Below, piece by piece: positions 41,735-49,755 of a stretch of DNA of 64,000 nt (position 1 is the first letter of the stretch; each line of letters begins with the position of its first letter). The notes beneath the pieces were generated by a model. It worked only from the letters and a program-made list of their open reading frames with translations, did not search any database and was not told where the DNA came from. The DNA comes from Opitutia bacterium (GTDB lineage Bacteria > Verrucomicrobiota > Verrucomicrobiia > Opitutales > Opitutaceae). Both the position numbers and the translations under genes were made by a program. The stretch is taken from contig CANJLB010000012.1 of the NCBI GenBank assembly GCA_947475065.1, positions 1-64,000 on the forward strand. Reading direction: 5' to 3'.

Positions 41735-41916
41735 CAGGAGTCGGATCGGTGACGGGAAGAGTCAGAAAGCAATAAAGTTGTCCCGCCGGTTGGAAACAAG
41801 CAACCGCGTTGTATTCAGTTCTGCCTCGCACCCCGTCCACCGACCCGCAGACTCACCGCCAGTTCCGCTCCTTCTCGCCTGTTTTTATTATCCTCCTCCC
41901 CGCTCGTTCCTCTCTC

Positions 41917-42519
41917 ATGAACACTGCCCTCCTCATCCTTGGTATCGTTGTCGGCATCGCCATTGTTGCCGGCCTCTGGGTCGCCGGCATTTACAATGTC
42001 CTCGTCGCCCTCCGCAACCGTTTCAAAAACGCTTTCGCCCAGATTGATGTCCAGCTCAAGCGCCGCTACGATCTCATCCCCAACCTCGTCGAGACCGCCA
42101 AGGGGTACATGAAACACGAGAGCGGCACGCTCGAGGCCGTCATCAAGGCCCGCAACATTGCCTATGCCGCCTCGCAGTCCGCCGCCGCCAACCCCGCCGA
42201 CGCCAACGCCATGAAGGGCCTGCTCTCCGCCGAGAGCGGCCTCACTGGCGCGCTCAGCCGTCTCATGGTCGTCTCCGAGCAATACCCCGACCTCAAGGCC
42301 AACCAGAACATGATGCAGCTCACCGAGGAGCTGACTTCGACGGAAAACAAAGTCTCCTTCGCCCGGCAGGCCTACAACGACTCCGTCATGCAGTATAACA
42401 CGTCGCGCGAGGTCTTCCCCAACGTGTTTTTCGCCGGCATGTTCGGCTTCCTTCCGGCCGAGCTTTTCAAGATTGATGACCCCGCCGAGCGCAACGCGCC
42501 GAAGGTCTCGTTCACCTGA
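41917..42519 (+). CDS. lemA: LemA family protein
   Basis: A 200-aa membrane-anchored four-helix protein. N-terminal transmembrane helix at 4-25, then the family core YNVLVALRNRFKNAFAQIDVQLKRRYDLIPNLVETAKGYMKHE (positions ~27-69) and NKVSFARQAYNDSVMQYNTSREVFPNVFFAGMFGF. The role of LemA is not settled; it is often next to M48 peptidases, as here. The start is the ATG at 41917; an upstream in-frame ATG at 41809 would add 36 unrelated residues. Confidence 0.93.
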   Translation: MNTALLILGIVVGIAIVAGLWVAGIYNVLVALRNRFKNAFAQIDVQLKRRYDLIPNLVETAKGYMKHESGTLEAVIKARNIAYAASQSAAANPADANAMKGLLSAESGLTGALSRLMVVSEQYPDLKANQNMMQLTEELTSTENKVSFARQAYNDSVMQYNTSREVFPNVFFAGMFGFLPAELFKIDDPAERNAPKVSFT

Positions 42520-42550
42520 GCCACGCCACCCGACGGCCGCCCTTCACCGC

Positions 42551-42910
42551 ATGAACACGCCTCCGCTCGCGCCCGAACGCCCGGTGCCCTCCGGGAACGA
42601 CAAAATCTGGAGCATCCTCAGCCATCTCTCCGCCCTGCTGGGCGTGGGGCTGCTGCTGCCGCTGGTCGTCTATCTCGCCATGAAAGGCGACTCTGCCTAC
42701 GTCCGCGACAACGCCCGCGAAGCGCTCAACTTTCACTTCTCGGTCATCATCTATTGTCTTTGCTCAATTCCCCTTACCTTTGTCGTGATTGGGATTCCGC
42801 TGCTCATCGTCATCGGCGTCGGTTCGTTGATCTTGGCTATCGTCGCCGCCGTGAAAGCCTCCGACGGCGGCTGCTACCGCTACCCGCTCACCCTTCGGCT
42901 GATCCAATGA
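42551..42910 (+). CDS. DUF4870 (Tic20-like) membrane protein
   Basis: A 119-aa protein with three to four hydrophobic helices. Marks are DKIWSILSHLSALLG (about 17-31) and the motif VRDNAREALNFHFSVIIY (about 51-68), which define DUF4870, a small family distantly like Tic20. It starts 31 bases after lemA and is likely co-transcribed. Function unknown. Confidence 0.85.
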   Translation: MNTPPLAPERPVPSGNDKIWSILSHLSALLGVGLLLPLVVYLAMKGDSAYVRDNAREALNFHFSVIIYCLCSIPLTFVVIGIPLLIVIGVGSLILAIVAAVKASDGGCYRYPLTLRLIQ

Positions 42911-43220
42911 ACGAATCCCATGAACCCACGCGGTGAATGTCCTCGGTGCCCAGAGGCTGATCGCCAGCGCCCGGCTAAATTCAACGGTCACTCAGCCTTT
43001 GACGTCCTGTTTTTTGGCGGCTTGTACCGCCATCTCCTGCACCGTGAATCGCACAAAAACCTTCTCTTTTTCGAAAAATGCTGGTTGGTTTTTACCCTAA
43101 GCTTAGAAAGAAAATGCCAGTGGAGCTGGACTGCGGCGATTGCTCTCATTTTGTTCACGCTGACTGTGTTTGGCGTAGTCTGGCTTGGTCTTGATTGAGC
43201 GTAGGTGTTTTTGTCATCCC
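42911..43220. other. 310-base spacer with one doubtful small ORF
   Basis: The stretch between the DUF4870 gene and the first M48 gene holds one rightward frame of 92 codons (42920-43198). It starts at an ATG, has a CPRC motif near its N-terminus and a C-terminal hydrophobic helix (AAIALILFTLTVFGVVWLGL). Codon use is unlike its neighbours and the spacer is clearly lower in GC, so I do not call it a gene. Confidence 0.3.
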
Positions 43221-45224
43221 ATGGACTTCTTCGAGGCCCAAGCCCACGCCAAACGGCGCACGACCCGCCTTGTCGAGCTGTTCGTGCTCGCCGTGCTCGG
43301 CCTCATCCTCGCCGGCTATTTCGCCGCTGTCTTCGGCAAGTCGCAGCTTGAGGGGCGCGGACGGCGTGGACGCAGTTTCGTCGAGGCCTCGGGTGCGACG
43401 CCAGCCGAGCTGTGGCAGCCGGGGCTGTTGCTCGCCGTCACGGCTAGCACGCTCGCAGTCGTCGGCCTCGCGTCGCTCTACAAGTGGGGCGAATTCTCCG
43501 GCGGTGGCGCCGCCGTCGCTGAGAGCGTCGGCGCACGTCGCATTGAGCCCGGCTCCGCCGACGGCCAGGAGCGCCAGCTGCTCAATGTGGTCGAGGAGAT
43601 GTCCATCGCTGCCGGCCTGCCCGTGCCCGCCGTCTATGTGCTTGATGAGGAACCCGGTATCAACGCCTTTGCCGCCGGCCTCACCACGAGCGATGCCGTC
43701 GTCTGCGTCACGCGTGGCACGTTGGCCAAGCTCACGCGCGACGAACTGCAGGGCGTCATCGGCCACGAGTTCAGCCACATCCTCAACGGCGACATGCGGC
43801 TCAACCTCCGCCTTACCGCCATCATCTTCGGCATCCTTGTCCTCGGCCTGGCCGGACGCGGCATCCTCTGGTCATTGCGCGGATCGCGTGTCAGCTCCTC
43901 GCGCGATGGGAAAAATTCCGGGGGTGTTCTCGTCGCCATCGGGGCGGTCGGCGGCGCCTTGCTCGTGCTCGGCTATGTCGGCTATTTCTTTGGCCGCCTT
44001 ATCCAGGCCGCCGTGTCACGCCAGCGCGAATTTCTCGCCGACGCCTCCGCGGTGCAGTTCACCCGCAACCCCGGGGGCATCGCCGGCGCACTCAAAAAAA
44101 TCGGCGGCTATGCGCTCGGTTCGGATGTGCTCGGCGGTGGCACGGCGCAGCTTAACCACTTCTTTTTCGCCCAAGGCTTCCGCTCCAACTTCGGCGGCGC
44201 CTGGGCCACGCACCCGCCGCTTGCCGAGCGCATCCGCGCCATTGACCCGCGATGGGACGGCGAGATGTTTGATCCGCCCGAGGTTGTGGACGTGGAGCGC
44301 GAAAATTTCCTCGAGGCCGGTTTCGCACCCACGCTGCCCTCGCGCTTCGGGCCACTGAAGCCCCCACCCCGCCGCGTCCCCTTCCGTCCCGCCGCCGTCA
44401 TCGCCAGCGTCGGCACGCTCACCGAGGCGCACTTTGCGGACGCGCAAAAACTCCTCGCCGCCCTCCCCGGCCCCCTCCGCGACGCGGCCCGCGACCCCGC
44501 CCGCGCGCCCGCACTCGTCTGCGCACTCCTTCTCTCCGACGACCCCACTCAACGCGAAAACCAGCTCGCGCTCGTCGCTCAGCACGCCGGCGCAGAGACC
44601 ACCGTCGCACTCACCGCGCTCCTCCAATCCACAATCGACAATCTAAAATCCAAAATCCAAAATCTCTCGGACTCCCGCCTGCCGCTGCTCCAGCTCGCCC
44701 TGCCCGCGCTCCGCACGCTCGATGCCGCCGCGCTCGACCGCTTCCTCGCCACCCTCGACGAACTCGTCCATGCCGATGGCGTCGTCACGCCTTTTGAGTT
44801 CGCGCTGCAAAAGATGCTCGCCCGCCAGCTTCGCCTCGCGCGGACTCCCGACGCCGCATCTGGAGACATCCAGTCCTTTGCCGCCCTCAGCGGTGAAATC
44901 GTCGTCGTGCTTTCGGCGCTCGCCCGCGCCGGGGCACGGGATGAATCCACCGCCACAGCCGCCTTCACGGCCGGCACCGCCCAGCTCAAGTTCATCGAAA
45001 GCTCGCTCACCCTCCTTGCGCCCACTGCCTGCGGTCTGGCCCGGCTTGACCCTGCGCTCGACAAACTCGCCACCGCCTCGCCCGTGATCAAACAGCGCCT
45101 CCTCGTAGCCGCCGCGCAGACCATCGGCGCCGACAACACGATCACGAACACCGAAGGTGAACTCTTCCGTGCCCTTGCGGCCGCCCTCGACCTCCCCGTC
45201 CCACCGCTGGGGCACGCCGCCTGA
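43221..45224 (+). CDS. M48-family membrane metalloprotease (first of a tandem pair)
   Basis: A 667-aa HtpX/Ste24-like zinc protease. Two N-terminal helices (about 20-40 and 70-88) come first, then the zinc motif HEFSH (182-186) in GVIGHEFSHILNGDMRLN. Two more helices follow, then the third-ligand region QREFLADASAVQFTRNP and HPPLAERIRAIDPRW. The C-terminal ~300 residues are not protease; they contain two TerB-like segments (about VHADGVVTPFEFALQKML and AQTIGADNTITNTEGELFRALA). A block of 7-bp tandem repeats at 44626-44667 encodes STIDNLKSKIQNLSD in a loop of this tail. Its paralogue follows 8 bases later. Confidence 0.9.
   Translation: MDFFEAQAHAKRRTTRLVELFVLAVLGLILAGYFAAVFGKSQLEGRGRRGRSFVEASGATPAELWQPGLLLAVTASTLAVVGLASLYKWGEFSGGGAAVAESVGARRIEPGSADGQERQLLNVVEEMSIAAGLPVPAVYVLDEEPGINAFAAGLTTSDAVVCVTRGTLAKLTRDELQGVIGHEFSHILNGDMRLNLRLTAIIFGILVLGLAGRGILWSLRGSRVSSSRDGKNSGGVLVAIGAVGGALLVLGYVGYFFGRLIQAAVSRQREFLADASAVQFTRNPGGIAGALKKIGGYALGSDVLGGGTAQLNHFFFAQGFRSNFGGAWATHPPLAERIRAIDPRWDGEMFDPPEVVDVERENFLEAGFAPTLPSRFGPLKPPPRRVPFRPAAVIASVGTLTEAHFADAQKLLAALPGPLRDAARDPARAPALVCALLLSDDPTQRENQLALVAQHAGAETTVALTALLQSTIDNLKSKIQNLSDSRLPLLQLALPALRTLDAAALDRFLATLDELVHADGVVTPFEFALQKMLARQLRLARTPDAASGDIQSFAALSGEIVVVLSALARAGARDESTATAAFTAGTAQLKFIESSLTLLAPTACGLARLDPALDKLATASPVIKQRLLVAAAQTIGADNTITNTEGELFRALAAALDLPVPPLGHAA
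44626..44667. repeat. Tandem 7-bp repeat (AATCCAA type) inside M48 gene
   Basis: Six 7-base units (AATCCAC, AATCGAC, AATCTAA, AATCCAA twice, AATCTCT) make 42 bases, keeping the reading frame. The same unit occurs inside two other genes (52664-52698 and 55749-55783). Confidence 0.85.
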
Positions 45225-45232
45225 TCTTGCCG

Positions 45233-47161
45233 ATGGATTTTTTCGAAGCCCAGATTCAGGCGAAGAAACGCATCGGCCGCCTTTGCGTGCTGTTCAGTTT
45301 CGCGGTCGCCGGGATCATCCTCGCCGGCTACGCAGTCATTGTGCTCGGTGGCGTCATCGCAACTCCGCCCGGGACCAGGCTCAAGTTATGGCAGCCCGGC
45401 ATCTTTTTCGCCGTCACCGGCTGCACCGTCACCTTCGTGGGTTTCGCCTCACTCTGGAAATGGCGCCAGTTCTCCGGCGGTGGCGCTGCGGTCGCCAGCA
45501 GCGTCAGCGCCCGCCGTGTGCGGCCGGACTCGGCCAATCCGCAGGAACGCCGGCTGCTCAATGTCGTCGAGGAAATGGCCATCGCCGCCGGCGTGCCTGT
45601 GCCGGCCGTCTATGTGCTCGACGACGAGCCCGGTATCAACGCCTTTGCCGCCGGGCTCACGACGAGTGATGCCATCGTGTGCGTCACTCGCGGCACGCTG
45701 GGAAAACTAACGCGCGACGAGCTGCAGGGCGTCGTCGGCCACGAGTACAGCCACATCCTCAACGGCGACATGCGGCTCAACGTCCACCTCAGCGCCATCC
45801 TCTTCGGCATTCTCGCCATCGGCCTTGCCGGGCGCGGGCTACTCTCCTCCTTGGGCACGAGCCATGGCCGCCCCCCGCACAACTCCAACCCCCTGTTCAT
45901 CATTCTGGTCGGCAGCACCCTGCTCATCTACGGCTATGTTGGCTATTGCTTCGGCCGGCTCATCCAGGCCGCCGTGTCACGCCAGCGTGAGTTTCTGGCC
46001 GACGCCGCCGCCGTGCAGTTCACCCGCAACCCCGCCGGCGTCGCCGGCGCGCTCAAAAAAATCGGCGGCTACGCGACGGGCTCGACGCTCCTTGCCGGCG
46101 GTAGCGAGCAGCTCGGCCATTTCTTTTTCGCCCAGGGGTTCCGCTTTGGGTTGGACACTTTCTTTGAGACCCACCCGCCGCCCGTCGAACGCATCCGCGC
46201 CATTGACCCGCGCTGGGACGGGAAATTTTTTGAAGCGCCTCAAGTCGAGGACATGTCATACGAGGTCTGGGCTTCGGCCCGCCCTCTGGTTCCCCAACCC
46301 GCAGGCTGCTCCGCCCCGGCCCGCCGCCGCCCGGTACGCCCGGTCGCGCTCACGGCGGACGCCGGCGCGCTCACCACGGGGCATTTTCGCCGCGCTCAGC
46401 AACTGCTCGCCGCCCTTCCTCCTCCGCTGCTTGCCGCCGCCCGCGACCCGGTCCAGGCTCCCGCACTCGTCTGCATCCTGCTCCTCAGTGACCAGGCCGA
46501 ACTGCGCGAACGGCAACTTGCCCTTGCTACCCAACACGCAGGCCCCGAGATCGCCGCCGCCCTCGGGGTTATTCTCGCCACGATGGCAGCGGACGAAAAC
46601 GGCGGCCTCGCAACCGAAGCCCGTCTGCCGCTGCTCCAACTCGCCCTGCCCACGCTTCGCGCGCTCGACCGGGCCGCGCTCGCCAGCCTTCTCCCCACGC
46701 TCGCCAAGCTGATCCATGCCGATGGCAAAGTGACGACCTTCGAGTTTGCCCTGAAAAAAATGCTGGTCCACCAGCTCGGGCTCGTCCGCACACCACGCGT
46801 CCGGGTTGACTACAACTCGCTCCAAGGCGTCGCCGCCGAAATCGCCACCGTCCTCTCCCATCTCGCCCGCGCTGGCAGCTGCGACGAACCTGCCGCCATC
46901 ACCGCATTCGCCGCCGGTGCGGCCCAGCTCAAGCACATCGGAAGGCCGCTCGCGCTGCTTCCGGCCACTGCCTGCACCCTCGCCGCGCTGGACCGCGCCC
47001 TCGACAAGCTCGCCCGCGCCACACCCGTCATCAAGCAGCGCCTCCTCGTCGCCGCCGCGCAGGTCATCGCCGCCGACGGCACGATCACCGTGGAGGAAGG
47101 CGAGCTCTACCGCGCCCTCGCCGCCACCCTCGACGTGCCCATTCCGCTCCCCGACGCCTAA
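45233..47161 (+). CDS. M48-family membrane metalloprotease (second of the pair)
   Basis: A 642-aa close paralogue of the preceding gene, with the same order of parts. It begins MDFFEAQIQAKKRIGRL, has two helices, the zinc motif HEYSH (170-174), QREFLADAAAVQFTRNPAGVAGALKKIGGYATGS, HPPPVERIRAIDPRW, and a TerB-like C-terminal region (LIHADGKVTTFEFALKKML; AAAQVIAADGTITVEEGELYRAL). It lacks the 7-bp repeat insertion, which shows where the first copy was invaded. It starts 8 bases after the first gene, so the pair is an operon arising from tandem duplication. Confidence 0.9.
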   Translation: MDFFEAQIQAKKRIGRLCVLFSFAVAGIILAGYAVIVLGGVIATPPGTRLKLWQPGIFFAVTGCTVTFVGFASLWKWRQFSGGGAAVASSVSARRVRPDSANPQERRLLNVVEEMAIAAGVPVPAVYVLDDEPGINAFAAGLTTSDAIVCVTRGTLGKLTRDELQGVVGHEYSHILNGDMRLNVHLSAILFGILAIGLAGRGLLSSLGTSHGRPPHNSNPLFIILVGSTLLIYGYVGYCFGRLIQAAVSRQREFLADAAAVQFTRNPAGVAGALKKIGGYATGSTLLAGGSEQLGHFFFAQGFRFGLDTFFETHPPPVERIRAIDPRWDGKFFEAPQVEDMSYEVWASARPLVPQPAGCSAPARRRPVRPVALTADAGALTTGHFRRAQQLLAALPPPLLAAARDPVQAPALVCILLLSDQAELRERQLALATQHAGPEIAAALGVILATMAADENGGLATEARLPLLQLALPTLRALDRAALASLLPTLAKLIHADGKVTTFEFALKKMLVHQLGLVRTPRVRVDYNSLQGVAAEIATVLSHLARAGSCDEPAAITAFAAGAAQLKHIGRPLALLPATACTLAALDRALDKLARATPVIKQRLLVAAAQVIAADGTITVEEGELYRALAATLDVPIPLPDA

Positions 47162-47180
47162 ACTCCAAACAATTCCCACC

Positions 47181-48050
47181 ATGCACTTCCACGCCCACTG
47201 GGCCAAGGCCGCCTCGTATGGCACCGATGCCGACGGTGAGCGCATCACCCGCGAGGTCTGGGGCTGGTCCGACCTCAGCCCCGACGATGCCCGCCTCATG
47301 GCCGAGCAACGCGCCCAGCAATTGACCGCGCCCCGTCGGCCCGACCCGGACAACGCCTATGGCTACCCCGACCGCCCCCTGCGCGAGCCTGTCCTCCGCC
47401 GCCTCGCCGACTCGCCCGCCCTGCAGGCCGTCATCAGCCGCAACGCCTACGGCTGCGAAGTGCTCAACACCGACCGCGTCGTCTTCATTGATGTGGACCT
47501 GCCCGACCTGCCGCCGCCCGCGAGCCCGGGGTTTTTCAGCCTGCTCTTTGGCAAGCCCAAGGCCCCTCCCGCGGAAGACCCGCGCATCGCCATCGAGGCG
47601 GAGAACATCGCCCTCCTCGAATACTGGCAGCGCCGCCACCCCGAGTTTTCGTTCCGCGTCTATCGCACCGCCGCCGGCCTGCGCTACCTGCTCACCTCCG
47701 CGCTGCTCCCGCCCGACGACCCGCTCGTGGACGACGCGATGGAGGCCACCGGCGCCGACCCCGACTACCGCCGCCTCTGTCGCGTGCAAAAAAGTTTCCG
47801 CGCCCGCCTCACGCCCAAGCCCTGGCGCTGCGATATGGACAATCCCCCGCACCGCTTCCCTTTCACCGACGCCCGGAAAACCGCCGCGATGGCCGCGTGG
47901 CTCACCGCCTACGCCCGCGCCGCCGCCGCCCACGCGACCTGCCTGGCCCTGCTGGACCTCGGCACCGCGCCGGTCCACCCCGCCGTGCTGCCCATCCTTG
48001 ACGAGCACGACCGCCTCACCCGTGCGAAAAGCAACTTGCCGCTCGCCTGA
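47181..48050 (+). CDS. Hypothetical protein, 289 aa
   Basis: I do not recognise a characterised family. The protein is soluble, without signal peptide, rich in Arg/Ala/Pro. Segments that look conserved are CEVLNTDRVVFIDVDLPDL (acidic pair after a strand), FSFRVYRTAAGLRYLLTS and RLCRVQKSFRARLTPKPWRC. A strand with DxD and a later RxYRTxxGLR strand are reminiscent of primase-polymerase-like folds, but this is only a visual impression. It starts 19 bases after the second M48 gene and may belong to that operon. The first half (ITREVWGWSDLSPDDARLMAEQRAQ) resembles a short lead-in domain. Confidence 0.75.
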   Translation: MHFHAHWAKAASYGTDADGERITREVWGWSDLSPDDARLMAEQRAQQLTAPRRPDPDNAYGYPDRPLREPVLRRLADSPALQAVISRNAYGCEVLNTDRVVFIDVDLPDLPPPASPGFFSLLFGKPKAPPAEDPRIAIEAENIALLEYWQRRHPEFSFRVYRTAAGLRYLLTSALLPPDDPLVDDAMEATGADPDYRRLCRVQKSFRARLTPKPWRCDMDNPPHRFPFTDARKTAAMAAWLTAYARAAAAHATCLALLDLGTAPVHPAVLPILDEHDRLTRAKSNLPLA

Positions 48051-48125
48051 CGTGGCGTTCGCCGGCCGCACCGACGTGTAAAACGCGCGCCTTGTTTTCC
48101 CTGAAAAATCCGCCATGCTGAACGC

Positions 48126-48734
48126 ATGCGTAAAATTTTTCCCGGCCCTGTGGCCCTCATGCTGGCGCTCACCCTCCCTTTCGCCTCCGTCCGCGCCCAA
48201 AACGCATCCGGCCCTTCCGCCGCCGCCATCGAGCTGGCCAATCTTTCTGAGCAAATCCGCGCTGTCACCGAGCAGATCGGCCGCCTGGAGCAGCGGCTCG
48301 ATGCTGCGGAAAAGGAAAACGCCGCCCTCCGGGCCCGCCTCGCCGCCGTGCCGCAGGCCGCCACGGCTTCCGCCGCACAGATCAACGCCGCCGTCGCCGA
48401 TCTCAACGCCCTCGTCCGCTCCACCGACCAAGCCACGCGGCAGGACATCGCGAAGCAGCTCAAGGCACTCGCCGACGCCACCAACCTGGCCCTTGACTCC
48501 CTCGCCAAGGGCCAGGTCATGCGCCCGCCCGTGACGCCCAGCTTCACCGACGACTATCCGAAAGACGCCATCCTCCGCTATACCGTGCAAAAGGGTGACT
48601 CGCTCGATGTAGTCGCCAAAAAAACCGGCGCAAAGCGCCAGGACATCATCAACGCGAACAAGCTCGCCAGCCCCTATACCATCCAGCTCGGACAGACGCT
48701 CCAGATTCCCGGTGGCAAGCCGCCCTCACCTTGA
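48126..48734 (+). CDS. Secreted LysM-domain protein with coiled coil
   Basis: A 202-aa envelope protein. Signal peptide (KIFPGPVALMLALTLPFASVRAQ) at 1-24, a coiled coil (LANLSEQIRAVTEQIGRLEQRLDAAEKENAALRARL, about 37-75), a helical spacer and a C-terminal LysM domain (RYTVQKGDSLDVVAKKTGAKRQDIINANKL ... LQIPGG, about 153-197). LysM binds peptidoglycan GlcNAc, so the protein is probably anchored to the cell wall. parB begins 50 bases after its stop. Confidence 0.88.
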   Translation: MRKIFPGPVALMLALTLPFASVRAQNASGPSAAAIELANLSEQIRAVTEQIGRLEQRLDAAEKENAALRARLAAVPQAATASAAQINAAVADLNALVRSTDQATRQDIAKQLKALADATNLALDSLAKGQVMRPPVTPSFTDDYPKDAILRYTVQKGDSLDVVAKKTGAKRQDIINANKLASPYTIQLGQTLQIPGGKPPSP

Positions 48735-48784
48735 GCCCAGCCCCCACCCTGCCGCCAGATCCCCAGCTTCTAAACGTTTTCTCC

Positions 48785-49747
48785 ATGCCCTCTGCCCCCC
48801 AAAAATCCCGCCTCGGCCGCGGCCTCGGCGGACTCATCGCCGCCGGCGTGCCGCCCAAGCCCTCTGTTTCTTCTACCCTAGCCGGGGTCGCTGCCCCCGG
48901 GGCTCCCTCCTCAGGTGCGGTCGCAGCGAGACCGGCGACATCCCCCGCCACCAACACTGCCTCCGGTTTCCAGGAAGTCCCCGTCGCGCTCATCGAGCCC
49001 AGCCCCTACCAGGCCCGCCGCGAATTTCTCCCCGAACAGCTCGCCGAACTCACGGAAAGTATCCGGGCCGAAGGCCTGCTCCAGCCCATCGTCGTGCGCC
49101 GCCACGGTGAAAAATTCCAGCTCATCGCCGGCGAGCGCCGCTGGCGCGCGTTCCAGTCGCTCGCGCTCAAAACCATTCCCGCGCGCCTGGTCGAGGCGAG
49201 CAACGCCTCCGCCGCCGCCATCGGCCTGATCGAAAATCTCCAGCGCGAAGGCCTCAACCCGATTGAGGAGGCCCACGGCTACGCCAGCCTCGTCCGCGAC
49301 TTTGACCTCACGCAGGACGCGGCCGCCCAGCGCGTGGGCAAAGGCCGCGCCACCGTCGCCAACGCCCTCCGCCTGCTCTCGCTCGACGCCGAACTGCAAG
49401 GCTACCTCGCCAAAAACCTCCTCTCCGTCGGCCACGCCAAGGTTTTGCTCGGCCTCGCCGACCCCGCGCAGCGCGCCCTGCTCGCCCGCCGTGTCATCGA
49501 GGACGGCCTCAGCGTCCGTGCCGCCGAGCAGCTCGTGTCGGCCGGCAAGCCCGGCGCAGCCCACCGTCGTCGCAAACTCCCCGCCGCCGACGCCGGCGCG
49601 GTCGCCGACATCGAGAAAAAGCTCACCTCCCATCTCGGCGCACGTGTCGCCGTGCAGCACACGCCCAAGCTCGGCAAAATCATCATCGAGTATCGCGGCA
49701 ACGACGACCTGCAGCGCATCCTGGAAAAAATCGGCCTGCCCGTGTAG
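48785..49747 (+). CDS. parB: Chromosome-partitioning protein ParB
   Basis: A 320-aa CTP-dependent DNA clamp. The N-terminal RLGRGLGGLI box (ParA-stimulating) is followed by a variable linker. The ParB/Srx domain has the boxes PYQARREF and GERRWRAFQSL (about 111-121) and AAIGLIENLQREGLNPIEEA. The HTH (LTQDAAAQRVGKGRATVANALRLL) and the C-terminal dimerisation domain (HTPKLGKIIIEYRGNDDLQRIL) follow. The usual parA partner is not adjacent. A decayed copy of the last ~130 bases lies beyond the next gene (51639-51768). The ATG at 48785 begins the basic box; the upstream frame is unrelated. Confidence 0.95.
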   Translation: MPSAPQKSRLGRGLGGLIAAGVPPKPSVSSTLAGVAAPGAPSSGAVAARPATSPATNTASGFQEVPVALIEPSPYQARREFLPEQLAELTESIRAEGLLQPIVVRRHGEKFQLIAGERRWRAFQSLALKTIPARLVEASNASAAAIGLIENLQREGLNPIEEAHGYASLVRDFDLTQDAAAQRVGKGRATVANALRLLSLDAELQGYLAKNLLSVGHAKVLLGLADPAQRALLARRVIEDGLSVRAAEQLVSAGKPGAAHRRRKLPAADAGAVADIEKKLTSHLGARVAVQHTPKLGKIIIEYRGNDDLQRILEKIGLPV

Positions 49748-49755
49748 CTTGAGCC

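Noticed and set aside
42920-43198. Small rightward ORF with a CPRC motif
   Set aside because: No family match by eye, codon use unlike neighbours, and placement in a low-GC spacer; kept only as a note.
48785-49747. parS sites close to parB
   Set aside because: No TGTTTCACGTGAAACA-like 16-mer was seen anywhere in the window.
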